64,000 nt of DNA, taken from Zerene cesonia. Lineage: Eukaryota > Arthropoda > Insecta > Lepidoptera > Pieridae. The stretch's first letter is position 1. Each line of letters begins with the position of its first letter. The stretch is taken from the NCBI RefSeq assembly GCF_012273895.1, contig NC_052118.1:5109164-5173163 (forward strand). The letters are read 5' to 3'. Below, piece by piece: positions 48,946 through 62,389 of the stretch. A program made the position numbers and the translations under genes. Under the pieces are notes generated by a model that was given only the letters and a program-made list of their open reading frames with translations, did no database searches and was not told the origin of the DNA.

Positions 48946-51455
48946 GAATGTTCTTTGAAATACAATCTCTGACATTTAATTTTTCGGCTCTTTGTAACGT
49001 CAGAGTATTTTCCTTATAATTGCGTAAGGAAATTTTATTTTTATACTGCATTTGATGAAGGTGAACTTTCAATTACGATTGATTTAATAAATATAAGGAA
49101 AGTTTCAAAAAACGGGTCAACTGAACAAATTTTTTTATTCTACAGACTTGTTATTTTAATTTTTAGCTATTTATGGCACAAAAAAGGCGTAGTTTTTTCG
49201 TGTAAACGTAATGGTCTTTTTATATCCTATATAATAGAGTACATAAATATGTTTTCGTTCATTTATTAATTCTTTCATATTATTAATTAAAACTTTCCAA
49301 TTATTTGAAAAAAATAATAAAATAAATCCCCAATCTTCCGATGCGTTTCATAAGTTAAAAAAAAAAGTTGTTAAAAATCTAGGATAGGCAATAGATAGGA
49401 AATAGATTTTTATATAATTTTGACAGACTTGTGATTTATGGAGTGAAAAATAAGAATTAAAATCACAAATGCTTTTTATTATACCTGATGAAGCATTGAA
49501 GCGTTTATTAATACAACAGAATGTAAATAGTTTTCAGAGTTTTACAATAAGTAATTAGATTGTATGTTAAAACGGACGTTCTTTAATTTTGGAGTGAAAT
49601 GTGAACACTTTCCTACATACATAAATATTTTCAAACCGATGAGTAATATAATATTTAACAATTAAACGTCGACTTGACGACAGTGAACGAAGTGACCGCT
49701 CTGGCATGTAGACAGCATACAGACGTTGGAACTGGGCCGATGTCACATGCGTTACGTCAAACTATAACGATTGTATAAATGCATCAGAGTCAATCTTTTA
49801 ATGTAACCAGACAAAATATCTATAAGAAGATAACAAGTCACAGACATAAAACATAAAATTCGAGAATTTCAACTTTTATATTTATTACTCTTCGCTCTTC
49901 GTTTTTATTAGCGATAAAAATGATTATAGAATCGATTTAATTCAAGGACAAATATAATTTTCACGACTGACTATATATAGGTAAGTACTTTATAATCTCA
50001 ACTAATTTACTGAGTGAAAAAGATATTGAAATTGTAACTAGGCTATGTTTCAATAGACATCGTTAAATAATTCAACCTACAAAATTTTAAGTTACTATTA
50101 AGAAGCTTTAGAAATTATTACGACGTCTTTATCGTATTTCGCACAATAAAACATATCTAACCTTGAAAGTTGAACCCCGGTCGGCCGCAAAACGTTAAAG
50201 ATTTTTATGCAAGACTACGACGATTAGTTGTTCTGGTTCTTTGTTAAAAATTCATTAAAATTTTCAAAAAGACGTTTTTACAATAGAGAATTCATTCTCG
50301 CAGCGTGTCAAATAGATTCATCCAGCGAATGGAGGAACCATTTACCGAGTGAATTGAGTTTATTATATATTATTAATATAACTACAATGGCTAAAATTTA
50401 ATTGGAGAAATTTACTTAATATTCTTATATGATCTCCATAAGTGTGTTATATAATATCTATTATGTACCTGCTATAAATACTGCCACTTTCAGCACCTGA
50501 CGATAAAATATACAACTTATACAATATTTGATAAAAAAGATACATATTGAGGCTACCAACGAGTACTTAATTCGGTAAATTGAGTTTTGAACATTCTTAA
50601 GAGTTTTATTATGAAATAAGTTCTTCAATGATGTAAGGAAATATTTTTGCGGGTACTTGTGAACCTCCTTCAGTGGCCGAAAGGTCGGAAGCTACGATTA
50701 GCCTGCGTTTCAAGTCTTTATAGCCAGTCATTTTCCAAGTAATGCGACGCTCAAATTCAAATTTCACCGAGGGGTTTCGACAAATCTCTTTTGTCTTATA
50801 GAAATACTGTTATAATTTCAATAATTTCCGTCAAATTTGTGAATATTTCAAAATCTATTTCAAAAATATTCCCTACAAATTCTATTAGAGATTTAAATTG
50901 GCCTTTGTTTCGCACGATGAAGAAATTATCTTTGAGTGCGTGTCTTAAATTATTAAAGTAATCCTCGTTAAAATTCCATCACCCCCGAAAACGTTTACGT
51001 TTTAATATTATAATACTTTTAGCGCGTCTTATCTAATTTACTAGGAAAATTGAAAATTTGTGTCAAGTAGGTTCTTACTTAGTGTATTTTTTATTTTAAC
51101 ATATTTCAGTGTATTCATTTCTTGTTAACTAAACTCGTTTGTATAACTTCCCTTTTATTTTAATTATTTATTATGGGCAACTATAGTCACTAGTAGACTA
51201 TTGAATAATATGATTAGAATATAGAAAGTACATTACAATTCTCCCAGCGATAACTGCAAATTAATTTACTATTTATGAATAATACGGAAGCATAAACCAA
51301 AAATAAAAGCTTAATATACTATAATTATAAAAGGAGAATTAACAAAAACAACATCATTGTTACGGTCAAAAAATACGATGCAATGAAATTCCACGTCACC
51401 AAATAATTTTATTCATAGAACAAGGCGCGCACATTATTTTATGGATGAATTTTAA
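48946..51455. other. AT-rich noncoding DNA
   Basis: No repeat recognised. AG|GTAAGTA near 49978-49985 is a weaker splice-like site without a convincing pyrimidine tract. A mildly GC-richer patch lies at 50165-50350. Confidence 0.5.
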
Positions 51456-51975
51456 TTGCCTATAATGAGATTTCAGACATACGAAAACTTATTTGTCAAC
51501 GGAGGTGTACATTATTTTGGAAAAAACATTTTTGTAATAAAACATTTCAGCATACATTCAAAAATGAAGATTGCTAAATTCTCACGCAAAAATCACTATG
51601 ACTCTTTGATTCAATCAAAATTCTCTGGTTTTATCATATTTGAATGGTATCGAGCACCTGGGGTTTCGATAGTGAAATCCTATTTTATAATTTGCGATGA
51701 AAGCTCGCACACCAATAGGTACAAAACGCGGTGCTCAGGCCGAGCCTGTACTTGATATTTTTATAGCTCCTCCATATTATCATGAGTTATTGCGGAGCAA
51801 TTTGAATATGAATGGAGCTTTGACAGTTTCATGTCGCCCTGCAAAGATGGAAAATGTATATGTGCTCGGCGCTCGAAAATATTTAACCCAGAATAAAGAT
51901 ATTTATAGGGTACCCGTCGAATATTTTGAATGGTATGTTAATATTTATTCGCATTTTCTTCCGCATATCACATAA
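51456..51975 (+). other. Two overlapping open frames, doubtful
   Basis: A 99-codon frame (51456-51755) overlaps a 92-codon frame (51697-51975) in another reading frame by 59 bp. Two consecutive long frames on one strand are unusual in DNA this AT-rich and could reflect a decayed coding sequence with a frameshift. I recognise no domain, signal peptide or membrane segment in either. No start context or splice sites support them. Confidence 0.2.
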
Positions 51976-52061
51976 TTACTTCATATTTTCGTGTACCATT
52001 ACTTAAGATATCATTTTTTTTAAAACCTTCACTTAATGATTTTCTTATTAGAAACCCTTTG

Positions 52062-52250
52062 TAACCAACTTCAAAAATGGAGAGGGTTCTCAAGTCTACT
52101 ATATTTTTGAGTTTGTTACCTCATAACTTTTTACTGCATAAACCAATTCCTTTTTTAAACGAATGCTGAATTTGAAGACGGTTTCATTTTTTTGTAAATA
52201 ATAATAAAAAAAAAAACTAAACCGCTTTCAGATTGGTATTATTGAACATT
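52062..52250 (+). mobile_element. Transposon 3'-region fragment (second CCGACTTC-type copy)
   Basis: AACCAACTTCAAAAATGGAG, then GTTACCTCATAACTTTTTAC and AACCAATTCC parallel the 7198-7370 copy and its family. It is decayed. Confidence 0.55.
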
Positions 52251-55200
52251 AGAAATGTGCATTGTGCATTCTGCAACTTCTCTCTTTTAGTACAATGAAC
52301 TTTATATGTTTGAAGAAATAATAATAAAAATATGTAAAACTTATATCATATCTATTCATTTCCTAAATTAAACGAAATATTCAAAGAAAAGTGGAGTGGC
52401 GAACGAAGCACTTGACACAATTTCTAAAATGAGATCCCCAGCAGGTCTTACAATTAAAAACAACCATTAACACTGAGAAGTTATAAAAGTATGCGTAATA
52501 TGCGTTTCCCTACTCCGCGTTAATATCTCCTTCAAACGTGCTCACAACTTAGTCATTTGTGTAGCAACTCTTGCAAGCTTATCGAAAATTCTCTAGTCTT
52601 GACATGTAATTATAATGAAATGATAAAACAACTTCCTTGGAAACCTTACGTAGTCATTACTCAGTCATAGTACCTAAACAACGCTGGCATTTATGACCAT
52701 AAACAATGTGTTGCTGACTGCAAGAAGGTATGTTTTGAAAGCAAGAATAGTTTAGGACAATGGAAAATGCTTTTACGCGATTCTTCTACAAAAATGCTAC
52801 CACTTTAACGCATCTTTCTTTAATGCAGATCGTGACCTATTTCGGCCCAATGCATGGCCGCATCTTTGCATAGAAATTTCTCTTTTGGAAAGTTTATCAT
52901 TTTCATAAATGTGTTAAGTAAGAAAAAAAAGTCTTTAAATGATAAGATTTTCTTCTCGCTACGCTAAAAATATTGAATTTTAAGTCGTCTGAATACTTGC
53001 ATGATTGAATATTAACAGAACGAATAAACGTTTTTTTATGTCATGCCTGTGTTAGGACGACCCACTCTTAACCTAAAGTAGGTATCAGTAATTGTAATAT
53101 CAGTGATAATTATTATCACTCGAACTTATGTATAAATTGTAACATGTAAATACGTATCTTTCGAAATAATGAGTGGATTAACTATAAATGAAAAATTGAA
53201 ATGTTTATTTGTAGACTTTGATTTGTTTCTTACGCTTAATGTCAGACCTCTAAATACGAAATTTGTAATTATCCATGTAAACAATGTATAACTGGACTTT
53301 ACTCGTACAATTTGAATTAATATAATAAAAGAAATACATAAACATATCTCAAATTTCTGAAAGAATAACCGTATTTATTTTATATTCGGTATAAACCCTT
53401 AAGTTAATATTGGTTTATAGTGTCGACGTTACATAAGAGCAAGGATGGAGCGGTCCCTACTTGTTAAGCCAAAAGGGTCCTTGCATTACGATTATTATAG
53501 GTAAAAGGACCATATTAATGTGCTGATGTTGAACCTTTTATGTTATTATCATTTAAGTATAGATTGGCAAAGTCCTAAACAGTAGTCCTTAAAGTTTATA
53601 AGTCAACATATATGGCGAAATTAGAACAATAATATTTGAAGCAAACTGTGAACAAACATTCTTTTATATTATTATTACTCAATTAGTCAATTAACCTTAG
53701 TTTACCTTGCACCCGTTTAATCTTCGGATATATAAAATGTAAAAGAAATATAAGACACTAGATACGTAATTCCCATATTATTTTAGTTTTCTAATTTGCT
53801 GATTTAGTGGTATACTTTTTTATTTTCATGTGTAAAATTGTACACTTGATAAATTATTCATGAAATTATGTAATAATTTTCGATTATCGAGGCACTTCGA
53901 GATCACGTACATAACCAACGAAACAATTTTGGAAAATAGTTCAACAATTCCTGACAACAGCGAGTTTAAATTTACACAAAAAAACTCTTCATCTTTATAT
54001 CAATAGAAAGATCAGATTATATAGAATCATACGCCATTGGTAAAAAATAATAATTCTCTTCTGTTCCATCTGATCTGTTCACTGATATTAAAAAAACTAA
54101 CTTAAAACTAAAACTGAACTTTAAATTTTAATTCAGCTAGTGGATGGGCTAGTATGCTAACGTACATAATATTCTTTCTTTAAATCGGAATAATAATTTT
54201 TTTGTTAAGATCTACAGGATAGAATAGACAACGATCCACTTTACTTTGGCAACCCTGTGAGCTACATCAGCAAATTGTATATTAGAGTGCAGTGTGCAGC
54301 TCTGAACTTTCTGAAAAGATATTCCAATTCTTTGTGTTCTTCTATACATCGGCACAGGCATATGCAACATATGGTATATGTGGTTGTATTTTAATATTAA
54401 AAAAACATGTAAGAAAATCATTTTGCTGTGATTGAGATCATTTAATCTAGTCTTCAAGATGTCAATAGTAACGTTCGCTGTTGCGAAATGAGAAATTGAA
54501 AACAATAACAGTCTTCCATACCTTTCTTTTATAAATAATTATAATTACATATTTTCTCATTAATTACTTAAATAGCATGATAATGTTTCAGTCTCAAAAT
54601 AAACATTTGAGTACAATTATATTTTATAGATAGATATCAAATGTTTTGTTACAATTCTGTGAAACCTCACAAACAATTAAGTCTATTTTAAAAATAGAAA
54701 TACATAAATGTAACATCTTATGTCGGTTTTGGTAATGTCCGTTAATAACTGTCACGTTCCATTTACCTAAATTATTTAAACATTTTACCCAACTTACGTT
54801 TATTGTAATTATTGTATAATGTTAACTTATAGTATTAAATTGTTATATACGATGAACATTTATAACAGGCGGGACAGCATTATCAGATGATGCATCCCCT
54901 GAGCCTGTAAATATCCCAACGCACAACGATTTGCCCGCGCTCGAGGCCAACAACCCTACATAGCATCCATTACACAGATATTTCGACCAAAATATCCTCA
55001 CAATAAACGAAAAATAATATTCACTGATTACAATAATAGCCTTACATATTACAATTGAGAAAAGGCTCTGATCCAAATCCAATTTCCATTAAGTTTCCGT
55101 ATGAAGGATGTTATCGTGAATACAATGATTTTTCGAAGTCCTTTGGGGCAACAAGTTGATGAAATATTTGTTCAATCGCGTGTGTAACATAGTTTCATTT

Positions 55201-57559
55201 ATTTCACTTCAACCAAGTCACTCGGCTGAAATAACAACAGTACCTACGACGGACGTGAATCAGCAATAAATTTCAACGGCAATTTATCTGCTTCATTATT
55301 GCTACAAAATACTCTTCGAACAAACTAAAATGGAGCAAAAAACATTATTAATTCGGAGTAATGAACAGCCTTCCAGTTCAAAAATACGTTAATCTTCATA
55401 GCTTCCATTTACTATAAATCTCAACAAATTACATTGTACTTTAATTTATAATTATTGATACACCGGACTGTACTAAAAATAATAATTAAACTTGAAAATC
55501 AATGAGTATTATCACTATTAAATATATTTATATTCTCTATTTTGTAATGTTAATTCTCACTGAAATTAGTATTTGAACTGTAATGTCTATGCTATGCTAT
55601 GATACAAGAGAAACCCATCATTAATCTTGTCCAACGTGATAGCTGTCCAGCTTTCACGTTAATATTAAATTATTATCAAACTGAATTGGAGTTTAATGAT
55701 GATTGGAACAATATATCGTAATATTTATAGATGAATAATTACAGGCTTACAATATTAATGAAACTATCAAAATATAAATGATGTGAAGCGTGTCGAAGAT
55801 TCCAAGTCGATGTTAAAAGTAGGCAGCCGAAGTGTCGAGCTACTACATAATTCATAAACATGGATGGCATCTTCACTGCATTTCTGAAGCTAAGAGCGCT
55901 GAGAGCTCTTCATACCCTGAGCATGCTATCCTCTCAGGTTGCTCTACGTCATCCGTAAGCATGCCTTGGAAGAATGTAAACAACTCATTTGATAGCATCG
56001 GAAAAGATTTCCAATATTTCATGATCAAAAATTTACTAACTTTGACAAAGATAAAAATGCCTATTATTTAACACTGGTGGTCTTTCATAGTAAAATTTAA
56101 TGAATTGAATAATTGAATAAATTTCCTCATAAATCACGCAATATTTTTGTGAAGCGTTTGTCGGGACAATAATTTTTTTTATCTATTATAAGAACGAAAC
56201 CAACTATGTTTTCGGCCTTATTCATAAAAATAGAATATCGTAGGTTTTAAACACGCTTCAGCTTAAGTGTTCTTTAAGCATATAAGACGTTTGATAGAAT
56301 TTGTTTTTCATAAACGTTTCATAAAACATTCTATATCTAAAATGTCGGCATGGTTTTACTGTTTAAGCTTTTCCAAAAATACATGATGAATGAATGAAAA
56401 TTCTTTAATGCGTACAAAATACACATACAGGCGAACAAAAAACTTCAAAATATTTGCATAGTAAATAAGTAGCATAATAAGTGTGCATAGACTTTTTTAC
56501 AAATGAAACACTGATTCAATGACACGGAAAAAGCGACAAACATATTAATTAATACAGTAAATTAACGTAAGAATAAATAGCGGTCCACCAGCGGTTACAT
56601 GTTTTCCGTGGTAAATTCTTTCTCTCCGTAGGAACCTTCCTTGTGTAGTAGGGGTTTAGCCACAATATCTTTTCATTTATAGAACAGTAGGTAGTAGGTT
56701 TATAGAACAGTTTTGTTCTAAAACATTATTATAAATAAAGATTTTTGATATTCATACTTTAGCCTTTGAGATAAGTTTTTGAAAGACCGCTTATTTTTAC
56801 CAATATCGATTGTATATGAGTTATCTAAAGCCATTCTATATTTTAATTTGGCGTTTTTAATGTATCATTTACGATACATAAAAACATTACAATAATTATG
56901 CACGAACGATGACTTATGAAAAAGTTGTCCAACTGAAATTTAGGTTGATACACAGAGAAAACTAGAAAATTTTAACGCAATATCGAACAGGAGTAAAAAC
57001 AGTGTGTACCCACTTTAAAAAGTCATGAGCACGAAGCAGCTCAACGCTAAGAACCCTTAAGTGTCGTAGAGTCGTTAGAGCCGTAGTCAGAACAGCATGC
57101 GCGATGCCTCCCGTCAGATTATTTAGTTATGAATCTTTAAGAAAATTTTAGCCTAACTTCTTACCACTACAGCCGTTTTAAAGATCTTATATTAAGACGT
57201 ACCGACTGTAAATAATATTCCAACTCCTATCCTCTTCAACATCGATTCTGAAATTATTATCATCATATTAAATCTTGATTTGAAAGTAAAAATACTTTCG
57301 AGTAAAATTAAATCAAGAAGAAAATGCAAGCATTCGAAAATTCAAACTCAAGGAAATGCGCTAGATATCAGATCCGCACTTCAGTGAACAGCTTATCTAG
57401 CTTTATAGGTACGTGCTTTCGCAAATATGTGTGAACTAAATCCATTTATATTCAGCTCAGACAGGTATTATTAAATGTTTCAAGCGTTAAATAGGATTAT
57501 AATTTCCTCAGGAATGCTCGTTGAAGTTTGTTTATCGCCCATTCATTCATTATTATATG
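52251..57559. other. Long AT-rich noncoding stretch
   Basis: About 5.3 kb without a recognised gene. A T7 run followed by ATGTCATGCCTG (about 53033-53050) may be the stub of another poly(A) retroposon. 56385-56470 resembles a short retroelement tail. The minus-strand frame 54212-54505 (97 codons) and the frame 55832-56071 have no recognisable features. Confidence 0.45.
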
Positions 57560-57830
57560 AGGAATAACCGGATCTGAGACTATGTTCGCGAGCGTACTCG
57601 GAGGGAGATTTTAAACTGTCGTTTTATAAACAGGGTAGCTACAATGAAGTTCCGATAGAGTCCGCAAGCTACGCAGTGTATCGACGCGGACGTCGTGCAT
57701 CGCGCTCGCAGCAGCGGGTGTATTGAGAACATATTTGGTCGTGTATCGGCAGTAATTGGCTGGGAGCGGGCGGATCGATCGCCCGATGTGACACAAATAC
57801 CTCGTTCCACCACGCAATCACCCTCAGTAA
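57560..57830. other. GC-rich island, candidate regulatory element
   Basis: Sustained high GC with CpG (GCGAGCGTACTCGGAGGG, GCGGACGTCGTGCATCGCGC, GGAGCGGGCGGATCGATCGC). Overlapping minus-strand frames (57580-57813, 57611-57817) are a by-product of the GC content. No motif in the translations. Confidence 0.4.
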
Positions 57831-59116
57831 TCCACTATCGACCTAATTGTTTTTTCTAATGACCAATGTTGGAATCAATTATTGCAATCCATTACAACTT
57901 GTTGTTCATTTATTATCTAGTTTATTCGACTGAACATTAATTACTATGATTTATAGCCATTCATTCCAGAATATATGTTAGTAGGCACATACTTAAGTAT
58001 GATTTAGCAAGCAAGTGCCGTAGTCGATTCTATTTTTATTTGAACTCAAGTATGAGCTTTCAACGTTTAAACTGTTCATTGTAGTCATATTTCCACTAAT
58101 TTATATATGTGTATTAATGCAGAACATTAACCAACAATAAACTCTTCTACCTCTCTGACTCTATCACTTTTTCTCTGGGTATATAAGAATAGAAAAATTG
58201 TATTGCATTTACTTCCGATTTACATGAACTTACGTATTTACTACTCCATCATAACTGAAACAGTGCCGCAGCATATTTTGACTAACATTAACACGGTAAC
58301 GGAATGCAATTATACTTAATCCTATCCATTTGCGATTTGCTGAGTGATTTAACTTAAGTATCTGACTGAAATAGAACGTGCAAGTCTTGAAATGGCTTAT
58401 ATTTCACCCCACGCCCCACGGCAATCTCCGAGGATTGCTCTTGACCTGCAATGCAAAACGTCCCAACAAAAGCTTGCATCAACAGTGTAGCACTAAAATG
58501 AAACAAACTGAAACCTTTCTGAACACATCAAATGTTCATCATATTTAGGCCATATAACTCGGAAACATTTTAAAAGTGCTCTACTAGTTGAAAAAGTTTT
58601 GTGCCTTAATTTCTTAATTATGTATTGGTTCCGTAATCACATGAATCAATGCATTGTTGTTTAGTTTTTGGTATTGCTAATGCGTTGCATATTTATCATG
58701 ACGTTAACTAATTTAATGGAATAATACTATGATGCGAATGCTTAGGAAGTTATTCTTGATCGTGTTCGAAAAATTAATATTTAGTCATTAATAGGTAAGG
58801 TCGTTACATGGGTCAATGAATAAATCAACTTTAAAGTAATTCATTTCAAAATCACACAATATATTCTGCAATCCACGCCACTTTTAACGTTCTGAATAAA
58901 GTGCCACAACAATGGTGTGAAGTCAACCATTTTGGAATGTTCAAAACGAAAACAGCGCTATAAAAATATCTATAAATTTTTGAGCGAAATATTCATTGGA
59001 TTTTTCGGACAGTTAATACAAGCTATATTTAACTTTGAAATTGTATTTACGGAGAATCGAAGTGAATTTCATATAAATGCAGAGAAAATTTCATCCATTT
59101 GCCCATAAGTAGCTTT
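57831..59116. other. AT-rich noncoding DNA
   Basis: A patch at 58405-58470 (CCCACGCCCCACGGC) is GC-richer. No repeat or gene recognised. Confidence 0.5.
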
Positions 59117-59180
59117 CCAATTTCAAATTCAAGTTCATTTATCTGCATCAACACAAACGAAAAAAATCTGGTACAATATA
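59117..59180 (-). mobile_element. LINE-like 3' tail, TTCAAA-repeat type
   Basis: CCAATTTCAAATTCAAGTTC and then ATTTATCTGCATCAACAC is a short tail in the same style as 17185-17300 and 19768-19855. Confidence 0.45.
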
Positions 59181-59319
59181 TGTACTTATAACAATATCTT
59201 AAATATTCACATCTTGCACAATAAAATAAAATATAATAGTTTAAAAAAACTATAAAACACGCTTTAACAAAAATCATATTTTGCAAATTGAAAACTAAAA
59301 TAATTTTATCAAATTAGTG

Positions 59320-59495
59320 TATTGTCATCGGTCCTCAATAAATCTACAAAGTTTGAACGAAATCTGGCCGTTTAAAGTGGGTCAAAATCGCGCCCAAAGA
59401 AGTCAGTTACAAACAAACAAACATACAAACAAACAAACATACAAACAAACAAACATACAGGTGAAGCTAATAAAAAGCGTGTAAAAATGTTATAA
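59320..59495 (+). mobile_element. Interspersed element tail with 16 bp tandem repeats
   Basis: ATCGGTCCTCAATAAATCTA, AATCTGGCCGTTTAAAGTGG and CGCGCCCAAAGAAGTC precede three exact copies of ACAAACAAACAAACAT (59409-59456), then GGTGAAGCTAATAAAAAGCG. I recall this as a frequent lepidopteran element of uncertain class. It looks little decayed. Confidence 0.65.
59409..59456 (+). repeat. 3 x 16 bp tandem repeat
   Basis: Three identical ACAAACAAACAAACAT units. Confidence 0.95.
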
Positions 59496-59645
59496 AATGC
59501 CAAGAGCCAAAACAACTCCCAATCATTTATTACACGAAAATATTATAATATAGTATTCGAGATATATAATTGTATATTTTTAAAATATTCATTTACCTTC
59601 TACAAGTTTTTTTTAACAAAAAAACTATTCTTGCCTTTCCTACTT

Positions 59646-59942
59646 TTACACCTCCATCTGTTTATGATAACAACCTAGAGCCGTTTCGTAGCGGACAATT
59701 CTTCGAAAACAAAAAGTATTAAAATTGTGCATAAGGGAATATGTTAGTAAAATTTGATCGATACCTTTAGATTGGATTGTTTTCAGTAAGCCTTGAGACG
59801 GCCGCAGCGGTCGCGTCAGCCGTAAACATTGTGCCGCTCCATTGAAATGTTGTCTCTTAGGGCTATGTTTTATTGAAAAACTTTCTACGTTTCGCCTCTG
59901 GCTCCCAGGGCTCGTAACCACAACCATCTTTTTCACTATCAA
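59646..59942. other. GC-richer block with a 98-codon minus-strand frame
   Basis: The core 59785-59925 contains GACGGCCGCAGCGGTCGCG and a FOX-like GTAAACA. The minus-strand frame covers the whole block but shows no recognisable domain. A regulatory element seems more likely than a gene. Confidence 0.35.
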
Positions 59943-60399
59943 TGAAGATTGCTTTTATGTTCCTATCTTAACAATTGTGTTATGAAATGAAGTTGTAATA
60001 TTATGAAGACCACATTGTAGATTGCATTTTTCTAAGCGCGTTTTTTTAATAATATGTTATTGCGCATTGCTTAACACACGTGTTACTAAGAACTGCTTTT
60101 CATAGTACTTAATAAAAATATGAGTATGTTCATAAAATCTCATATTTATTATTTGTGAAAAAAAGAAATACAACGGTTCATAACTACCGGTTATTTTAGA
60201 ATAAAACTAACTTTTGATTTATTTCTGATGACGCGATTCATTATATTTTCCAAATACCTATTTGTAACTTTTTGTTCTCTGGAATATCCTAAAAAACAGC
60301 CTGAAGTTAAACAATGTTAAATAAATCATTTTATATGTGCTTATTAAAACAATTAAATACATGCCCCTCAGTAAATAGCGGGAATAGGCGCAAGGTGGT
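59943..60399. other. AT-rich noncoding DNA
   Basis: Nothing recognised. Confidence 0.55.
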
Positions 60400-60560
60400 C
60401 TTAGTAAATCGCTCCATTAGGCAGTTAAAAGCTCGTCGCTATCGTCGAAACATAACTCATGCGCCCGTCTCCGCGCGGTCCTATAAATTACGCCTTTGTG
60501 CGAACGGGGGCGTGCCCGCTTAAAATATGTACGACATTGTCTTCCCTGCACCTCTCCCCT
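60400..60560. other. GC-rich island, candidate regulatory element
   Basis: GCGCCCGTCTCCGCGCGGTC and GAACGGGGGCGTGCCCGC stand out strongly. Two overlapping plus-strand frames cross it (60314-60523, 60459-60653), without motifs. Confidence 0.4.
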
Positions 60561-60991
60561 CTCATATCTTACACTGAAATCCAACGAAGGTCATCTTTTA
60601 CTAAATTAGTACAAATGTCCATCCGCCTCACGGATTCAAATAAATTCCTGTGAAAATCATTCAAACCAAGTTTTTCAATTGTAAACTGGTACAAAAGCAG
60701 AATGTTACAAAAAGTATAAATAAAAGTACATAAAGATAATTAAAAATGTAAACAAAATTATACTTATTTATAGAATAACTAGATATTTTATATATTTAAC
60801 TAGCTCTTATAATTGTCAAAACCTTACAACAACAAAGCATTGTTATGTATAATGTAGGATCGTTGTCTCGACTTTTTGACGAAACGACAAAAATAAGGAA
60901 ATATACTATTAATTTATATAAAAAATAGTTAATTTGTAAATTTATATTATCGTAGAAAAAGAAATTATAAACTTGTAATATTTATTAACCA
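60561..60991. other. AT-rich noncoding DNA
   Basis: Nothing recognised. Confidence 0.55.
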
Positions 60992-61110
60992 CTAGCTTTC
61001 CTATAGCGGATATAACTATCTCCAGACACAGAAATCATAAAATCGCGTCTAACAAACTAAAAAAAATAAACAAACAAACATGCAAACACACTTTTTTAAA
61101 CTTTTTCAAG
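60992..61110 (-). mobile_element. Transposon end fragment
   Basis: CTAGCTTTCCTATAGCGGAT at the CTAG terminus and AAATAAACAAACAAACATGC to the right match the general tail layout in minus orientation. Much decayed. Confidence 0.45.
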
Positions 61111-61882
61111 CTTTTCTAGTCAAGAGCTATCTTTTGGCTTAGTAGCTCGAATAAGTAGATATTTCAGTTGTTCTCATATCATTAGACCCTAACAAGGCTT
61201 TAGGAGCCGTAGAAGCAGTAATCGAAGCTCGGTCAAGCGCGAGAGATAATACCTCCGCTACATCCTATACATATATCCACTTCTCGTTACTTTAAGAAAA
61301 CAAATCCTGGTGAAACGTAATACAACTTTTATTTTCCGAGGAAATTCATAACATCCTTTGGAAACAAATCAAAGTACAATTCAAAACCACAATATATACT
61401 ATGTATATAAAATAAAAGTCAAAAAGAAGTATGAGACAAGAGACAAATGATTGTTCATAGCCAGAAATTAACCGTTATAAAAACGTGCGGCGGTTAAAAA
61501 AAATTGTTCCTGAAAAATGCTGGTAATCATTATAAATACAAATATTACGGAGCTTATTCGAACTACATTGAAAATTGAAGTTACGATGAAACACAAACAA
61601 TAAAGTCTCGTTTACAGGAAAATGTAAACATGTATTCAATGCCCCGCGCGTGCTACGTGCATGCATGCTACGGGCGTAATCATTCGATTATTATTATTCA
61701 CGAGTTACGAGCTTAACATTGGCATTCAACGCGATATCAAGTTATTTTTGTACATTTACTTTATATAACGTAGGTACAGTAAAAGTTTAATGATCAATTT
61801 TTCGAAACCTAAATGAAGACCAACATTTTGTAACACCTACCTATAATTTTATTCTATTTAAAGGAGCAACGCAATTTGAAAC
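61111..61882. other. AT-rich noncoding DNA
   Basis: A short GC-rich patch at 61635-61680 includes GTGCTACGTGCATGCATGCT. Otherwise nothing recognised. Confidence 0.5.
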
Positions 61883-62170
61883 AACAATGGACCTCGGCCT
61901 TCAAAATAGATAAGTCGCGGCTCGAGATCAGGCGAGCGTGCAGGAAATAAATTGATTTTTCAATTTATCTGCACATGTGGATAACATCACCACTACTTGA
62001 AACGGTGAAGGAAAACATCGTAAGGAAACCGGCATGTCTGAGAATCAAAAATTCGACGACATGTGACATCTGCTAACCTGCACTTGGCCAGCGTGGTGGA
62101 TTATGGCCTAAACCCTCGGAGGCCTTTGTCCGAGCAGAGGGAACATAAATGGGTTGATGATGGTGATGAT
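61883..62170 (+). mobile_element. tRNA-derived SINE, 5'-truncated
   Basis: Same family as 2980-3300, starting after the A box at GGACCTCGGCC. The degraded B box is GGCTCGAGATCAG (about 61919-61931). The body includes GCCAGCGTGGTGGATTATGG. The tail is a broken TGATGATGGTGATGAT. Confidence 0.85.
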
Positions 62171-62389
62171 ATACAATAATAAAATAGTAACCAGAATATT
62201 TCTGTACATTAAATAGTTTTAAAAGTTTTAATCTCTTGAGCCGCCGTAATAAAAACCGATCAGTGAAACGGATGTGAAATTCATGTATAGTACATTAAGT
62301 ATATGAGTACGAGTTATGCTTACACGAATTATTTTCTGAGTAGACAACTGAATATACAATAACTATATAAAGTTAGGACGAACCGAAAC
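62171..62389. other. AT-rich noncoding DNA
   Basis: Nothing recognised. Confidence 0.5.

Noticed and set aside
49975..49990. AG|GTAAGTA as a second recursive splice site
   Set aside because: The preceding sequence is ATATAT rather than a pyrimidine tract.
54212..54505. 97-codon minus-strand frame
   Set aside because: No motif, isolated, and no base-composition change at its edges.
61640..61675. TGCATGCATGC palindromic run
   Set aside because: Short self-complementary words of this kind arise by chance, and no repeat ends or duplications flank it.
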